Source: Desulfovibrio sp.
GTDB taxonomy: Bacteria > Desulfobacterota > Desulfovibrionia > Desulfovibrionales > Desulfovibrionaceae
DNA length: 36,480 nucleotides
Assembly (NCBI GenBank): GCA_024683955.1
Contig: JAIKXS010000056.1
Coordinates: 1-36,480 of the forward strand
Direction of reading: 5' to 3'
Part shown: positions 1-8,340 of the stretch, in pieces
Layout of the letters: each line of letters starts with the position of its first letter
Numbering within the stretch: the first letter of the stretch is position 1
The notes under the pieces: model-generated
What the model was told of the DNA's origin: nothing
Seen by the model: the letters and a program-made list of their open reading frames with translations, nothing else
The model's database searches: none
Made by a program: the position numbers and the translations under genes

Positions 1-478
1 CACAATCAATAAAATACATAGATATCATACTATTTATAGCAGAAAATTATATCTGATTCTATATTGTTCATACAGAGGAATGTTTTTGTAAAACTACTGT
101 GCATGTCTTTACGTAATACATTCTTAATCCAAAAATTTTACGTTATCAGTTCCGATCATCGACACTTTTACGTCTAAAAAGTGTAACGGCATCCCCTTCC
201 CTTGTCCATGTACGGCAATAAAAAAACCCGCGCAGTTTTTCCATTGTCTGCCGATCCCCTTTCCCGGTAAAGCAGGCCTTCGGCCTGCAATCAGCGGTAC
301 GGATAAGAAACGGGAAAAAGCGTCATATCATCCGCACTTCAGACAGCAGGAGGCGTGCCCGGGAGCGTTTCTTTCTTCACGCTGTGCATGGTAAGAGAGC
401 GTCAGGGATTCAGCTGTCTTTTACATGAACTCACCGCCCGTGATGGCAGAACGCGCGGAAAGCGCTGCCACGGGACAT
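1..478. other. Gene-free, AT-rich left edge
   Basis: No open frame of convincing length or composition is present on either strand. The first 170 bases are clearly AT-rich compared with the rest of the window. A short perfect hairpin (7-bp stem, 3-base loop) lies near 274-290. No recognised repeat, RNA gene or promoter could be supported here. Confidence 0.5.
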
Positions 479-531
479 AAAAAACATGCGCCTTATATCC
501 GCTGACCACTGTGTGGGGGACATAAGGCGCA
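479..531 (-). terminator. Rho-independent terminator after the 59-aa gene
   Basis: On the minus strand a 10-bp GC-containing stem (arms 522-531 and 487-496) is followed directly by a run of six T (complement of 479-484). It lies 24 bases after the stop codon of the small gene at 555-734, so it most likely ends that transcript, possibly along with metG read-through. Confidence 0.75.
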
Positions 532-554
532 ACAGAAAAGCCCTTTTAAAGAAC

Positions 555-734
555 TTATTTTCCTTCGGTGAAAATACGCTCGAGGGAGGCTGCATCAAGC
601 GGAGTCAGATTAAAACGCATTCCAGCCTCATCAAGAAGTTTTTGGATGTCTTTATCAGGATTTGCCGCACGTTGTTCATTGATATACTCAGCGGCTTTAC
701 GAACAAGTTCACTTTGGGAAACGACTGTTGCCAT
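555..734 (-). CDS. Small conserved-type protein, 59 aa, function unknown
   Basis: A short reading frame encodes a 59-residue acidic, helical protein starting MATVVSQSELVRKAAEYINE. An upstream in-frame ATG at 836 exists, but the start at 734 is preferred because GAGG lies 8 bases before it, while the extension (rich in Cys, Phe and His) looks non-coding. The protein has no membrane segment or signal peptide. It lies downstream of metG on the same strand, separated by a hairpin, and is followed by a strong terminator, which supports it being a real transcribed gene. No family is recognised; the helical N-terminal half resembles small DNA- or protein-binding helices only in a general way. Confidence 0.65.
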   Translation of the reverse strand: MATVVSQSELVRKAAEYINEQRAANPDKDIQKLLDEAGMRFNLTPLDAASLERIFTEGK

Positions 735-849
735 ATAAATGTCCTCGGGATGAAGGTTGTGGAAAAATTGACTAAAAGTTTCACCATTACATTCAAAACA
801 AGCAGTACGGAAACTCGTCCTGCACACAGCCCCCAACGGGAGGGGGGAA

Positions 850-880
850 GCAGGCGAACGAAACGCCGTGTTTCGCCTGC
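850..880 (-). terminator. Hairpin after metG, possible weak terminator
   Basis: A 9-bp stem (872-880 with 850-858) lies 13 bases after the metG stop. On the minus strand it is followed by TT and then a run of C, not a true T-tract, so it could be a weak terminator or an RNA-stabilising hairpin between metG and the small gene. Confidence 0.35.
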
Positions 881-893
881 GTAAAAAACATGA

Positions 894-2813
894 TCAGGAG
901 ACGGCACCTCCGTTTTTGCCTGCTTTTTCGGGTGAGAGAAGAGAAAGACCGCTCTCCCCTTCACAGGTCAGAACCATGCCGTTTGACAAAAGACCACGAA
1001 TTTTTCTCGGTTTTAGATTCAGTACCGCCGTCACCTGTTTTCCAAGGAGATCCTGCGGGGCATAATGCTGTGCGAGTCCGGAAAGGATCTGACGCACACC
1101 AAGGGGCCCGAAATCGATCTGCAAAACAAGAATTTTATCGGCATTGGGGTGTTTTGCCGCCTCTTTCACCGTGCCAACCCGGATATCAAGAGCTTCAAAA
1201 TTATCAAAGGATATTTCCTTTTTCGTTTCCGGCCCTTCGGAATTCTTTTCATCTGCTTCAGTGACGCGCTTAGCCGGGTCAATACGCGGGAAAAGATTGG
1301 ACTTTTTCGCCACTTGAGTTCCCGCATAAAGACCGCCAAAGCAGGCGATCTCATCCCTGATCGATGCCACGGGAGGCGTATGAACGCTGGCCTTCTGACC
1401 AAGCTGCTCGAGCATTTGCACACTCGCTTCGGGCATAACCGGCCATAGACAGAGAGCCACTTTCCGCATGGAGGCAAGAAGCGTGTACATGACCGTCTGC
1501 AGGCGCTCGGTGTCTCCTTTTTTCGCAAGGCTCCACGGCGCTTCCTGATCAACGTACTTGTTAAGCGCCCTGACAAGCTCCCAAAGGGATTCCAGTCCTT
1601 CAGCAAATTTCAGGCCGCTGAAAAGCTGGACGAAATTCTGCATTGCCGTGACCGAAAGATCAATGATCTCTTTATCCGCATCGTGCTTTGCGCCGGGATG
1701 TGGCACAGTCCCCTGGCAGTACTTATCAGTCATGGTCAGCACACGACTGAATAAATTACCAAGATCATTGGCGAGATCCGCATTGATACGCGTCACCATC
1801 CCTTCTTCGTTGAAACTCGCGTCCGAACCGAAATGCATCTCGCGAAAGAGGTAATAGCGAAAGGGATCCCTGCCGTAACGGGCCACCACATCCACCGGAT
1901 CAACGATGTTGCCAATCGATTTCGACATCTTTGTGTTGCGGGAAAGCCAGTAGCCGTGAACATGCAGATGCCTGTACAGGGGAAGATCCAGTGCCTTGAG
2001 CATAATGGGCCAGAAAACAGCGTGAGGTTTTAAAATATCTTTGGCGACCAGATGCTCACCCGGCCAGAAGTGCGAAAAGTCCTTGGCTTCAGGCCCGCCC
2101 AGAGCACTGATATATGTCAGAAGCGCATCAAACCAGACATAGCAGACATAGTTTTTGTCGAACGGAAGTTCTATCCCCCACGTCAGTCGTGATTTGGGAC
2201 GGGAAATACAGAGATCGTCAAGGGCCCCCGTCTCGAGCATGCCAAGGGCCTCTGAACGGTAGCGCTCCGGACGGATAAAATCAGGATGAGTCTCAATATA
2301 TTCCTTCAGCCAGGGAAGGTATTTGGACATGCGGAAGAAATAGTTCTTCTCGCTGATGAGTTCAGGCTTTGTCAAATGCTGGGGACAGAGTCCGTTCTCC
2401 AGCTCCTTTTCCGTATAAAACCGTTCGCAGCCGTAGCAGTAATGTCCGCTGAACTCTCCATAATAGATATCACCCTTCTCATAGACGCGCGTAAGCATGG
2501 CCTGAACAAGAGATTCATGGGCAGGGTCTGTCGTCCTGGCAAAACGATATCCTTCAATACCAAGATCCGGCCACAGGTTTCTGAAAAGAGCACTTGTTGT
2601 GTCGGCAAAGGACTGGGGAGTCTGACCATTTTTTTCGGCAGCCTGTGCAATTTTATCGCCGTGTTCATCACTCCCCGTGACGAAAAGTGCTTCGTCATCA
2701 AGAAGCTTGTGCATGCGCACCAAGGCGTCGCAGACGAGTGTGCTGTAGGCATGACCTAAATGCGGGCGGGCATTTACATAGTAAATTGGTGTTGTGATAT
2801 AAAATGAAGACAT
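894..2813 (-). CDS. metG: Methionyl-tRNA synthetase
   Basis: Cytosolic class I aminoacyl-tRNA synthetase that charges tRNA-Met with methionine using ATP. The 639-residue protein has the HIGH-type motif HLGH at residues 18-21, a zinc-knuckle-like insert with Cys126, Cys129, Cys143 and His146, and the KMSKS loop at 295-299. A C-terminal tRNA-binding (TRBP111/OB-fold) domain spans roughly 535-632, beginning near FEALDIRVG. Length fits the long MetG form that carries the dimerising C-terminal domain. The ATG is preceded by GGAGG 4 bases upstream. The gene starts 18 bases after ricT on the same strand, so the two probably share a transcript. Nothing looks degraded. Confidence 0.97.
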   Translation of the reverse strand: MSSFYITTPIYYVNARPHLGHAYSTLVCDALVRMHKLLDDEALFVTGSDEHGDKIAQAAEKNGQTPQSFADTTSALFRNLWPDLGIEGYRFARTTDPAHESLVQAMLTRVYEKGDIYYGEFSGHYCYGCERFYTEKELENGLCPQHLTKPELISEKNYFFRMSKYLPWLKEYIETHPDFIRPERYRSEALGMLETGALDDLCISRPKSRLTWGIELPFDKNYVCYVWFDALLTYISALGGPEAKDFSHFWPGEHLVAKDILKPHAVFWPIMLKALDLPLYRHLHVHGYWLSRNTKMSKSIGNIVDPVDVVARYGRDPFRYYLFREMHFGSDASFNEEGMVTRINADLANDLGNLFSRVLTMTDKYCQGTVPHPGAKHDADKEIIDLSVTAMQNFVQLFSGLKFAEGLESLWELVRALNKYVDQEAPWSLAKKGDTERLQTVMYTLLASMRKVALCLWPVMPEASVQMLEQLGQKASVHTPPVASIRDEIACFGGLYAGTQVAKKSNLFPRIDPAKRVTEADEKNSEGPETKKEISFDNFEALDIRVGTVKEAAKHPNADKILVLQIDFGPLGVRQILSGLAQHYAPQDLLGKQVTAVLNLKPRKIRGLLSNGMVLTCEGESGLSLLSPEKAGKNGGAVS

Positions 2814-2831
2814 TCTTCCTCCAGAATGCTC

Positions 2832-3896
2832 TTATCGGCGTGTGATTTTTGTCTTCTTACGCTTTTTGCTTTTAACGGAATCCTTTTCGACATCACTGTT
2901 TTTCGGTTTTACTTCCTGCTTCTTTCGCTGGTGGGGCTGTTCCTTATGGTGTACGGGCTGGTTATAAAGCTGTTCCTGAGGGGAATCGCTGTCTCCTTCA
3001 ATGGATTCAAAAGAAAAAGAGCCGTCATACAGCGCATCTGAATCAGATATTGCCTCAGTCTGTTCCGTCTCATTTCCAGATACCGCGTCCACGCGTTCAG
3101 GGTTCAGGGCAAGCCAGTCCTCCAGAACGAGTTCCTTTTCCTCGTTGTTCTCCCGCACGTACGAAACGGTGTTGCGAAACATGTTGAGCCTGACGACCTT
3201 GCATTCACCAATCCGTGTCCGGTACCTTTTGCCAACCTTGGGGGACATGCCGAAAAAATTGTCGTAGTTTTCCTGCTCGTAGGCCAGGCAGCAAAGAAGT
3301 CTTCCGCAGCTGCCGGAGATCTTTGCGGGATTGAGAAAAAGATTCTGCTCCTTGGCCATCTTGATGGTAACAGGCGCAAAACGCCGCAGATAACGTCGGC
3401 AGCAGCAGATCATACCGCAGTTGCCGATAGCGCCGACCATCTGTGTTTCATGACGTACACCGATCTGACGCAGCTCGATCCGGGTATGATAGCGTCTGAC
3501 AAGATCCTTGACGAGCTCACGAAAATCGATACGCGTCGGTGCGGTGAAAAAGAAAATAATCTTGCTTCGGTCGAAAAAGACCTCCACATCCACAAGTTTC
3601 ATCTCAAGCTGACGGGTCTTTATGCAGGAACGGCAGAAGGAGCGGGCGTCAGCGGCGAGTTCCCTGTTTTCGTGCTCGTCAAAGAGGTCCTTTTCATCGG
3701 CAGTACGGTAAATAAGGGGGAATTCATCGTCGGAACGATTGCTGATTGTTGACCATGGTCCGGAAAGAACGGTTGCCATGCAGAGCCGGTCATCCTCCTC
3801 ACGCACAATAACTTTGTCACCGACCTGCAAAGGTGTCGGTGAGGAAAAGTACGATGGCTGACCAAATGCATGCAATTGCAAACTGTATATTGACAA
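2832..3896 (-). CDS. ricT: PSP1-domain protein, RicT/YaaT-like
   Basis: Homologue of the PSP1 C-terminal family, known from Bacillus RicT (YaaT), which works in the Ric complex that binds iron-sulfur clusters and affects RNase Y-dependent mRNA maturation. The core shows the typical cysteine-rich stretches GNCGMICCCRRYLRRF and SGSCGRLLCCLAYE, plus an FCRSC motif. The chosen start is a TTG at 3896 (354 aa), because AAAGGA lies 7 bases upstream and the protein then begins at SIYSLQLHAFGQ, where the family normally begins. A longer ATG frame from 4049 would add 51 residues that look non-coding. The C-terminal ~80 residues are low-complexity, ending in a lysine/arginine-rich tail. It is followed closely by metG. 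The role in a non-sporulating bacterium is unknown. Confidence 0.85.
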   Translation of the reverse strand: MSIYSLQLHAFGQPSYFSSPTPLQVGDKVIVREEDDRLCMATVLSGPWSTISNRSDDEFPLIYRTADEKDLFDEHENRELAADARSFCRSCIKTRQLEMKLVDVEVFFDRSKIIFFFTAPTRIDFRELVKDLVRRYHTRIELRQIGVRHETQMVGAIGNCGMICCCRRYLRRFAPVTIKMAKEQNLFLNPAKISGSCGRLLCCLAYEQENYDNFFGMSPKVGKRYRTRIGECKVVRLNMFRNTVSYVRENNEEKELVLEDWLALNPERVDAVSGNETEQTEAISDSDALYDGSFSFESIEGDSDSPQEQLYNQPVHHKEQPHQRKKQEVKPKNSDVEKDSVKSKKRKKTKITRR

Positions 3897-4693
3897 GGGA
3901 AAATCCTTTGTACACGGAACGATGAGGGGGAAACGTGGTTTCGGGAGCATACACCGAAAGCAGGAAAGCGTCCAATTGAAACGCGTAGATGACATTCTCC
4001 CCAGTCTGACATCGCGGGATACCTGGCGGAGGCAGGCTTGCACCGCCATCCCAAGGCAGGTTTCTGCTTCAACGAGACTGTCCGGAAGAAGATCAGATTG
4101 GGGTTCTCTTTCAAATTTCCCCAGTGGGGAATATTACGGCAGAAACCAATGCCCTGTTTCCCCGGGTCTCACACTCTCTCCACAGGCTGACACGGCTTCT
4201 CCAGCCGCAAAAGAATATGTTGGAACAGGAAAGGCAAAATAGCAAGGAAATTCAAGGAGACATGATCCCTATATCCTCGTCCTGAAGGGAGAGGGGCGGA
4301 ATGGCGCGTTTGATAACACAGGGAGATTGAACAACGAGGAAAAGAAGGTAAAAAAAATTATTCGGCATAAAAAAATACTCCATCAGTCCGAAAAGCCGCC
4401 CTGCATGAGAAAAAAACCACTTTGGGCTTGCGGGCTTTTACGCAAGGTTATATTTTAGAGGCCACTCAGCGTATTATTGAATAGCATCCATGTCTCATGC
4501 GTCATGACTTTTTTACGGCGACCTGATTTATCCGTCATGAGCCAGGATCTTGTTCCCCACTTGCGCGATCAGACCTTTTCGAGCCCCTTGGTACCGGATT
4601 CCGCATCTACAAGGAAACACGTCTGCCGAGGTGCGTCAGGCATAGTGGACAACTTGATTAAGACCCATTCACTTTTTTTCGGGAGGTTACCAC
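3897..4693. other. Gene-free region between ricT and dctP
   Basis: This ~800-base gap lies between divergently transcribed ricT and dctP. No open frame with plausible composition or a ribosome-binding site was found. A short hairpin with G4/C4 arms is near 4117-4131, and the part from about 4330 to 4480 is AT-rich. It should contain the promoters of both flanking operons. Confidence 0.5.
4428..4456 (+). promoter_or_regulatory. Possible sigma70-type promoter for the TRAP operon
   Basis: TTGCGG at 4428-4433 and TATTTT at 4451-4456 are separated by 17 bases, giving partial matches to the -35 and -10 boxes. It lies in the AT-rich part of the gap and would give a 5' leader of about 230 bases before dctP. 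Eye-match only. Confidence 0.3.
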
Positions 4694-5662
4694 ATGATGC
4701 GTATTTTTGCCCTGCTTGCTGCCTTTCTTTTCAGCGCCCAGCTGGCCATGGCAGCTCCTCTGACCCTAAAACTGGGTCACATTGCCGAGCCGGAGAACCC
4801 TTACGGTCAGGGTGCTGATCACTTCGCAAAACTGGTAAAAGAGAGATCAAACGGAGAAGTCATCATCCAGGTGTATCCCTCAAGCCAGCTTGGCAATCAG
4901 CGTGACCTTGTCGAGGGGCTGACCCTTGGTACCGTTGACATGACGCTGACGGGAACTGCCGTCCTGGGCAACTTTGTTCCCGAAGTCTCAATTTTCGATC
5001 TTCCCTTCCTCTTCCGCAATGTCGAGCACGCCTACAAGGCTCTCGATACAATCGGTATGGAGCTCTGCAAGAAAGGCGAGCAACGCGGCATGATCACCCT
5101 TGCCATCTGGGAAAACGGCGTGCGTCACATGACCAACAATGTGCGTCCCATCAGAAAGCCCGAGGATATGAAGGGACTCAAATTCCGTGTAATGGAACAA
5201 CCCGTCTACATTCAAATGATGAAATCTCTTGGCGCAAGCCCCACGCCCATGGCCATGAGCGAACTCTACACGGCTCTTCAGAAAGGCGTGATTGACGGTC
5301 AGGAAAATCCCCTCGCCCATATTGCCACAAAGCGCTTCTACGAGGTGCAGAAATACATCTCCCTTACCGGTCACACCTACGCTCCGGAACCAGTGCTTAT
5401 CAGCACCATGGCCTGGAAGAAACTTTCGCCCGAACAGCAGAACATCGTGCGCCAGGCCGCGATCGACACTCGTGACTGGCAGCGCAAGCTCTGCCGTGAA
5501 CTTGAAGGCAAGTTTATGAAGACCATTCTTGACAGCGGCAAGGCCGAAGTAAACGAGGACGTGGACAAGGCCGCCTTTGCCAAGGCGACCCGCTCCGTCT
5601 GGGACATCTACACCAAGCGCTTCGGCGACGCGAGCCTCAAGGCCATCGAAGCGATCAAGTAA
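4694..5662 (+). CDS. dctP: TRAP transporter substrate-binding protein (DctP family)
   Basis: Periplasmic receptor of a tripartite ATP-independent transporter, which captures an organic acid and delivers it to the DctQM permease. The 322-residue protein has a clear Sec signal peptide with a likely cut after AMA at residue 20. The mature protein shows the family pattern: an early GHIAEPENPYGQGA stretch, then GLKFRVMEQP, whose arginine normally binds the substrate carboxylate, and the downstream ALQKGVIDGQENPL motif. GGGAGG lies 7 bases before the ATG. It is the first gene of dctP-dctQ-dctM. The substrate cannot be read from sequence; C4-dicarboxylates, other 2-oxo acids and sugar acids are all possible. 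Confidence 0.95.
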   Translation: MMRIFALLAAFLFSAQLAMAAPLTLKLGHIAEPENPYGQGADHFAKLVKERSNGEVIIQVYPSSQLGNQRDLVEGLTLGTVDMTLTGTAVLGNFVPEVSIFDLPFLFRNVEHAYKALDTIGMELCKKGEQRGMITLAIWENGVRHMTNNVRPIRKPEDMKGLKFRVMEQPVYIQMMKSLGASPTPMAMSELYTALQKGVIDGQENPLAHIATKRFYEVQKYISLTGHTYAPEPVLISTMAWKKLSPEQQNIVRQAAIDTRDWQRKLCRELEGKFMKTILDSGKAEVNEDVDKAAFAKATRSVWDIYTKRFGDASLKAIEAIK

Positions 5663-5677
5663 CGGCTTTCAACAACG

Positions 5678-5697
5678 GGGCGGGCATATGCCCGCCC
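5678..5697 (+). terminator. GC-rich perfect palindrome after dctP, attenuator-like
   Basis: A 20-base perfect palindrome (8-bp all-GC stem, loop ATAT) starts 16 bases after the dctP stop. The following bases, TTCTGCTCC, are only weakly T-rich. It fits a partial terminator or an mRNA-stabilising hairpin protecting the dctP message. Confidence 0.5.
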
Positions 5698-5734
5698 TTC
5701 TGCTCCCGAACAAACAGAAACGCACAGGGAAAGC

Positions 5735-5750
5735 AGCGTTGTACAACGCT
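5735..5750. repeat. Perfect 16-base palindrome between dctP and dctQ
   Basis: The palindrome AGCGTTGTACAACGCT is followed by TTTTC. It can form a stem with a GTAC loop and act as a second weak terminator, or serve as a binding site for a dimeric regulator. Which of these applies cannot be told from sequence. Confidence 0.4.
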
Positions 5751-5997
5751 TTTCATTGAGGAAGAGCTGCCGACAACGAGTGATTGCAGAGCCGTCCTCC
5801 TGCAGCACATTTTAACCTGTCACACAATCGGACTTGCCGAACTACGCAACGGCACACAACGCTGCCGACATCATGTACGATTTTGCGCTTTTCTCTGGAA
5901 TCCGACTCTCTTTGGCGGATATTCTTCTTCAAAAACAGGCTTTCTTTCCGCACGGATGTATGCGGTGATTAGGCCTGACAGCAAACGGGGTTCCCAT

Positions 5998-6480
5998 ATG
6001 GGTGCTTTTGCAGCCTTCTTCGAAAAAATTTTAAAAGCTCTGGTTATTCTCGCGAACGGGAGCATGCTTCTTCTTGTGTTTGGCCAGGTCATTACGCGCT
6101 ACTGCTTTGGCTGGACGCCCCACTTCGGGGAGGAATTGGCCCGCTACCTCTTTGTCTGGGTTGTCTTTCTTTCCCTGCCTCTGGTTGCCAAATACGGCGG
6201 GCATATGTGTATCGAAACGATCACAAGCCGTGTTCACGGCATGACACTCAAAGTTCTCAACATTCTCGCAGACCTTTTTAGTATCGCCTTCCTGATTATC
6301 ATGACGTGGAACGGCGTTCTTATGGTCGAACGAACAAGCTTTCAAACCTCTCCCGCAATGATGATTCCCATGTCTTATGTTTATGCTGTCATCCCCTTCG
6401 GCTGCGGTGTTATGCTCTGCTATGTTTTTGCCAATCTCATCCGGGTTCTCAGGACCCCCGCAAACGAACTGAGCAAATAG
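5998..6480 (+). CDS. dctQ: TRAP transporter small permease (DctQ family)
   Basis: Small integral membrane subunit of the TRAP transporter; pairs with DctM in the inner membrane. From the chosen ATG at 5998 the protein is 160 residues with four hydrophobic segments, including LVILANGSMLLLVFGQVI and the family stretch WTPHFGEELARYLFVWVVF. An in-frame ATG at 5956 would add 14 residues, but it has no good ribosome-binding site, while 5998 is preceded by a GGGG run about 9 bases upstream. It ends 9 bases before dctM, which argues for translational coupling. Confidence 0.9.
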   Translation: MGAFAAFFEKILKALVILANGSMLLLVFGQVITRYCFGWTPHFGEELARYLFVWVVFLSLPLVAKYGGHMCIETITSRVHGMTLKVLNILADLFSIAFLIIMTWNGVLMVERTSFQTSPAMMIPMSYVYAVIPFGCGVMLCYVFANLIRVLRTPANELSK

Positions 6481-6489
6481 GGGGATGCC

Positions 6490-7767
6490 ATGACACTCTG
6501 GGTTATTCTGACATCATTTGTAGTGATACTTGCCACGGGAGCCTCCATCGGTGTCGGCCTCGGCCTGTCCTCGGCTATCGTGCTCTACGCCGTTCTTGAC
6601 ATGCCGCTTGTCGTTGTTGTGCAGCGCATGTTTACCTCCGTCGACTCCTTCTCCTTCATGGCCGTTCCCTTTTTTATGCTTGCTGGCGCCTTCATGGCAG
6701 ACGGTGGCGTCACAAGAAGGATTGTGGATTTTTCCATGGCACTTGTTGGTGCTCTTGCAGGCGGCCTTGCCCTTGTCGTAGCGGTTGCGGGAATGTTCTT
6801 TGCCGCGCTTTCCGGCTCTTCAGCCGCTACCACGGCTGCCATCGGTGCCTCCATGATTGACGAAATGGAAAGACGCGGATACCCGCGCTCGTTTGCCGCG
6901 GCAGTGGTGGCAAGCGGCGGCACCGTCGGCATTGTGATACCCCCATCAATCACCATGGTTGTGTACGGGGCCATCGCCAATACCTCCATAGCGGATCTTT
7001 TTATAGCGGGCTTTGCACCGGGCATCCTGATGGGTGTCTCCATGTGCCTCGTAAGTTGGGTTATCTCCAAGAAAAACGGCTACCAAGGAGAGGGATCGTT
7101 CTCCCTTCTGCGCATCGGCAAATCATTTATTGAGTGCTTTTGGGCCCTGATGATGCCCGTTATTATTCTTGGCGGCATTTATTCCGGAATGTTCACGCCC
7201 ACAGAGGCCGCGGCTGTTGCAGCTGTCTACGGCGCCTTTGTCGGCTTCTTCGTCTACAAAGAATTAAAACTCAGCCATTTGCCAAAAACCCTTTTGAGCG
7301 CGGCCTACAACACCACAATGATCATGTTTGTTGTGGGGGCGGCCAATCTTTTTGGCTGGATTCTGACCAATGCCCAGGTGCCACATATTCTTGCTCAAAG
7401 CTTTGCCACCCTCACCGACAGCCCTCTCGTCTTTCTCATGCTTGTGAACGTGCTTCTGCTCTTTATCGGCACGCTGATCAACGCCTCTGCCGCTGTCGTC
7501 ATTCTGACTCCTATCCTCCTTCCCGTAGCACTCGGTCTCGGGATTGACCCCATGTTCTTCGGCGTCCTTATGGTAGTTAACCTGGCCATAGGCTGCATAA
7601 CTCCGCCAGTCGGTCTGGATCTCTTTGTGGTGAGCTCCATAACCGGAGTTTCCATAGATAAGGTTACGGCAAAGGTCATGCCGTACCTTCTGGTACTTCT
7701 TCTCAACCTTCTTATCCTGACCTATTTCCCATCCATTATCACCTTTTTACCGGATATGCTGCGGTAA
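6490..7767 (+). CDS. dctM: TRAP transporter large permease (DctM family)
   Basis: Large membrane subunit that moves the substrate using the sodium or proton gradient. The 425-residue protein is of normal length with about 12 hydrophobic segments. Family motifs include VPFFMLAGAFMADGGV, FFAALSGSSAATTAAIGASM, GTVGIVIPPSITMVVYG and, in the second half, GMFTPTEAAAVAAVYG and GCITPPVGLDLFV. GGGGA lies just before the ATG and the gene follows dctQ by 9 bases. A strong terminator follows about 110 bases after the stop codon. It completes the three-part transporter with dctP and dctQ. Confidence 0.96.
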   Translation: MTLWVILTSFVVILATGASIGVGLGLSSAIVLYAVLDMPLVVVVQRMFTSVDSFSFMAVPFFMLAGAFMADGGVTRRIVDFSMALVGALAGGLALVVAVAGMFFAALSGSSAATTAAIGASMIDEMERRGYPRSFAAAVVASGGTVGIVIPPSITMVVYGAIANTSIADLFIAGFAPGILMGVSMCLVSWVISKKNGYQGEGSFSLLRIGKSFIECFWALMMPVIILGGIYSGMFTPTEAAAVAAVYGAFVGFFVYKELKLSHLPKTLLSAAYNTTMIMFVVGAANLFGWILTNAQVPHILAQSFATLTDSPLVFLMLVNVLLLFIGTLINASAAVVILTPILLPVALGLGIDPMFFGVLMVVNLAIGCITPPVGLDLFVVSSITGVSIDKVTAKVMPYLLVLLLNLLILTYFPSIITFLPDMLR

Positions 7768-7878
7768 GTGTCACGCATTTGCGGCGAAACTCTTCCTGTC
7801 AGAAGAAAAGAAGAGGCCATCCCGCAGTGGATACCGCGTTCGGAAAATCCCGAACCCGCATGCGTATCAGCATCCCAT

Positions 7879-7917
7879 AAAAAACCGCTTCACCCAACAG
7901 GGGTGAAGCGGTTTTTT
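7879..7917 (+). terminator. Strong rho-independent terminator of the TRAP operon
   Basis: A 17-base arm (7879-7895) pairs perfectly with 7901-7917 around a 5-base loop. The arms end in A6 and T6, so it can work on both strands. Placed 112 bases after the dctM stop, it ends the dctPQM transcript. Confidence 0.92.
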
Positions 7918-8029
7918 ACCATACATAGCAAAAAAACCGGGTTGTCCCGTCTCCACATTCCTGGACTGCAGCCGCACAAACTGCGAAATACAGTAAGTAC
8001 ATCACAAAGATTCTCACAAGAAGACAATC

Positions 8030-8340
8030 AGGGAACATGGAGCATCAGAGGGCTCACCTTTACATTTCAAGCCTAATTGTGGTCCTGAATGATAAATGTG
8101 CGCCAGAGCATCTCCAGGCTGATCAGGGATATGATTCCACGGATTTAAGAATTCATCCCTATGAAAGCGAATACGGAACTGTCATGGTATCCGGGAGGAA
8201 GCGACCAGCACACGAAAGCTTTGCAGCAGTCTTTGCCACGCAAACGTCATCGCGTTGAAAATACATGATTGAAAAGAAAAAAATGGCACGAAATGACAAG
8301 GGGATATCAACGTCTGCCAGCGTCATTGACTGAAGGTCCT
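8030..8340 (+). pseudogene. Decayed IS5-family-like transposase fragment
   Basis: Pieces resembling the C-terminal half of an IS5-type DDE transposase occur in order but in three different frames. Near 8048-8080 one frame reads GSPLHFKPN, like the usual 'GNPLRF.LT' block. At about 8112-8210 a second frame reads QADQGYDSTDLR...YGTVMVSGRKRP, like 'ADKGYDSD..R....G..PVIPGRKNR', which includes a catalytic Asp region. At about 8239-8334 the third frame reads KRHRVENT, then a stop, then LKRKKWHEMTRGYQRLPASLTE, like 'RHRVENTF..LKRWR.I.TRYDRLPASF'. Two frame changes and one internal stop make it inactive. No terminal inverted repeats were identified. Assignment rests on remembered family patterns. 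Confidence 0.5.

Larger units (their letters stand above)
5663..5997. other. Leader region between dctP and dctQ
   Basis: A 335-base gap inside an otherwise tight operon. It holds two perfect palindromes (listed separately) and no convincing gene. Long gaps after the binding-protein gene with stem-loops are common in binding-protein operons, where they let the binding protein be made in excess. Confidence 0.5.

Noticed and set aside
3922-4242. 106-aa plus-strand open frame between ricT and dctP
   Set aside because: Overlaps the ricT 5' side, is Arg/Ser-rich without order, and has no ribosome-binding site.
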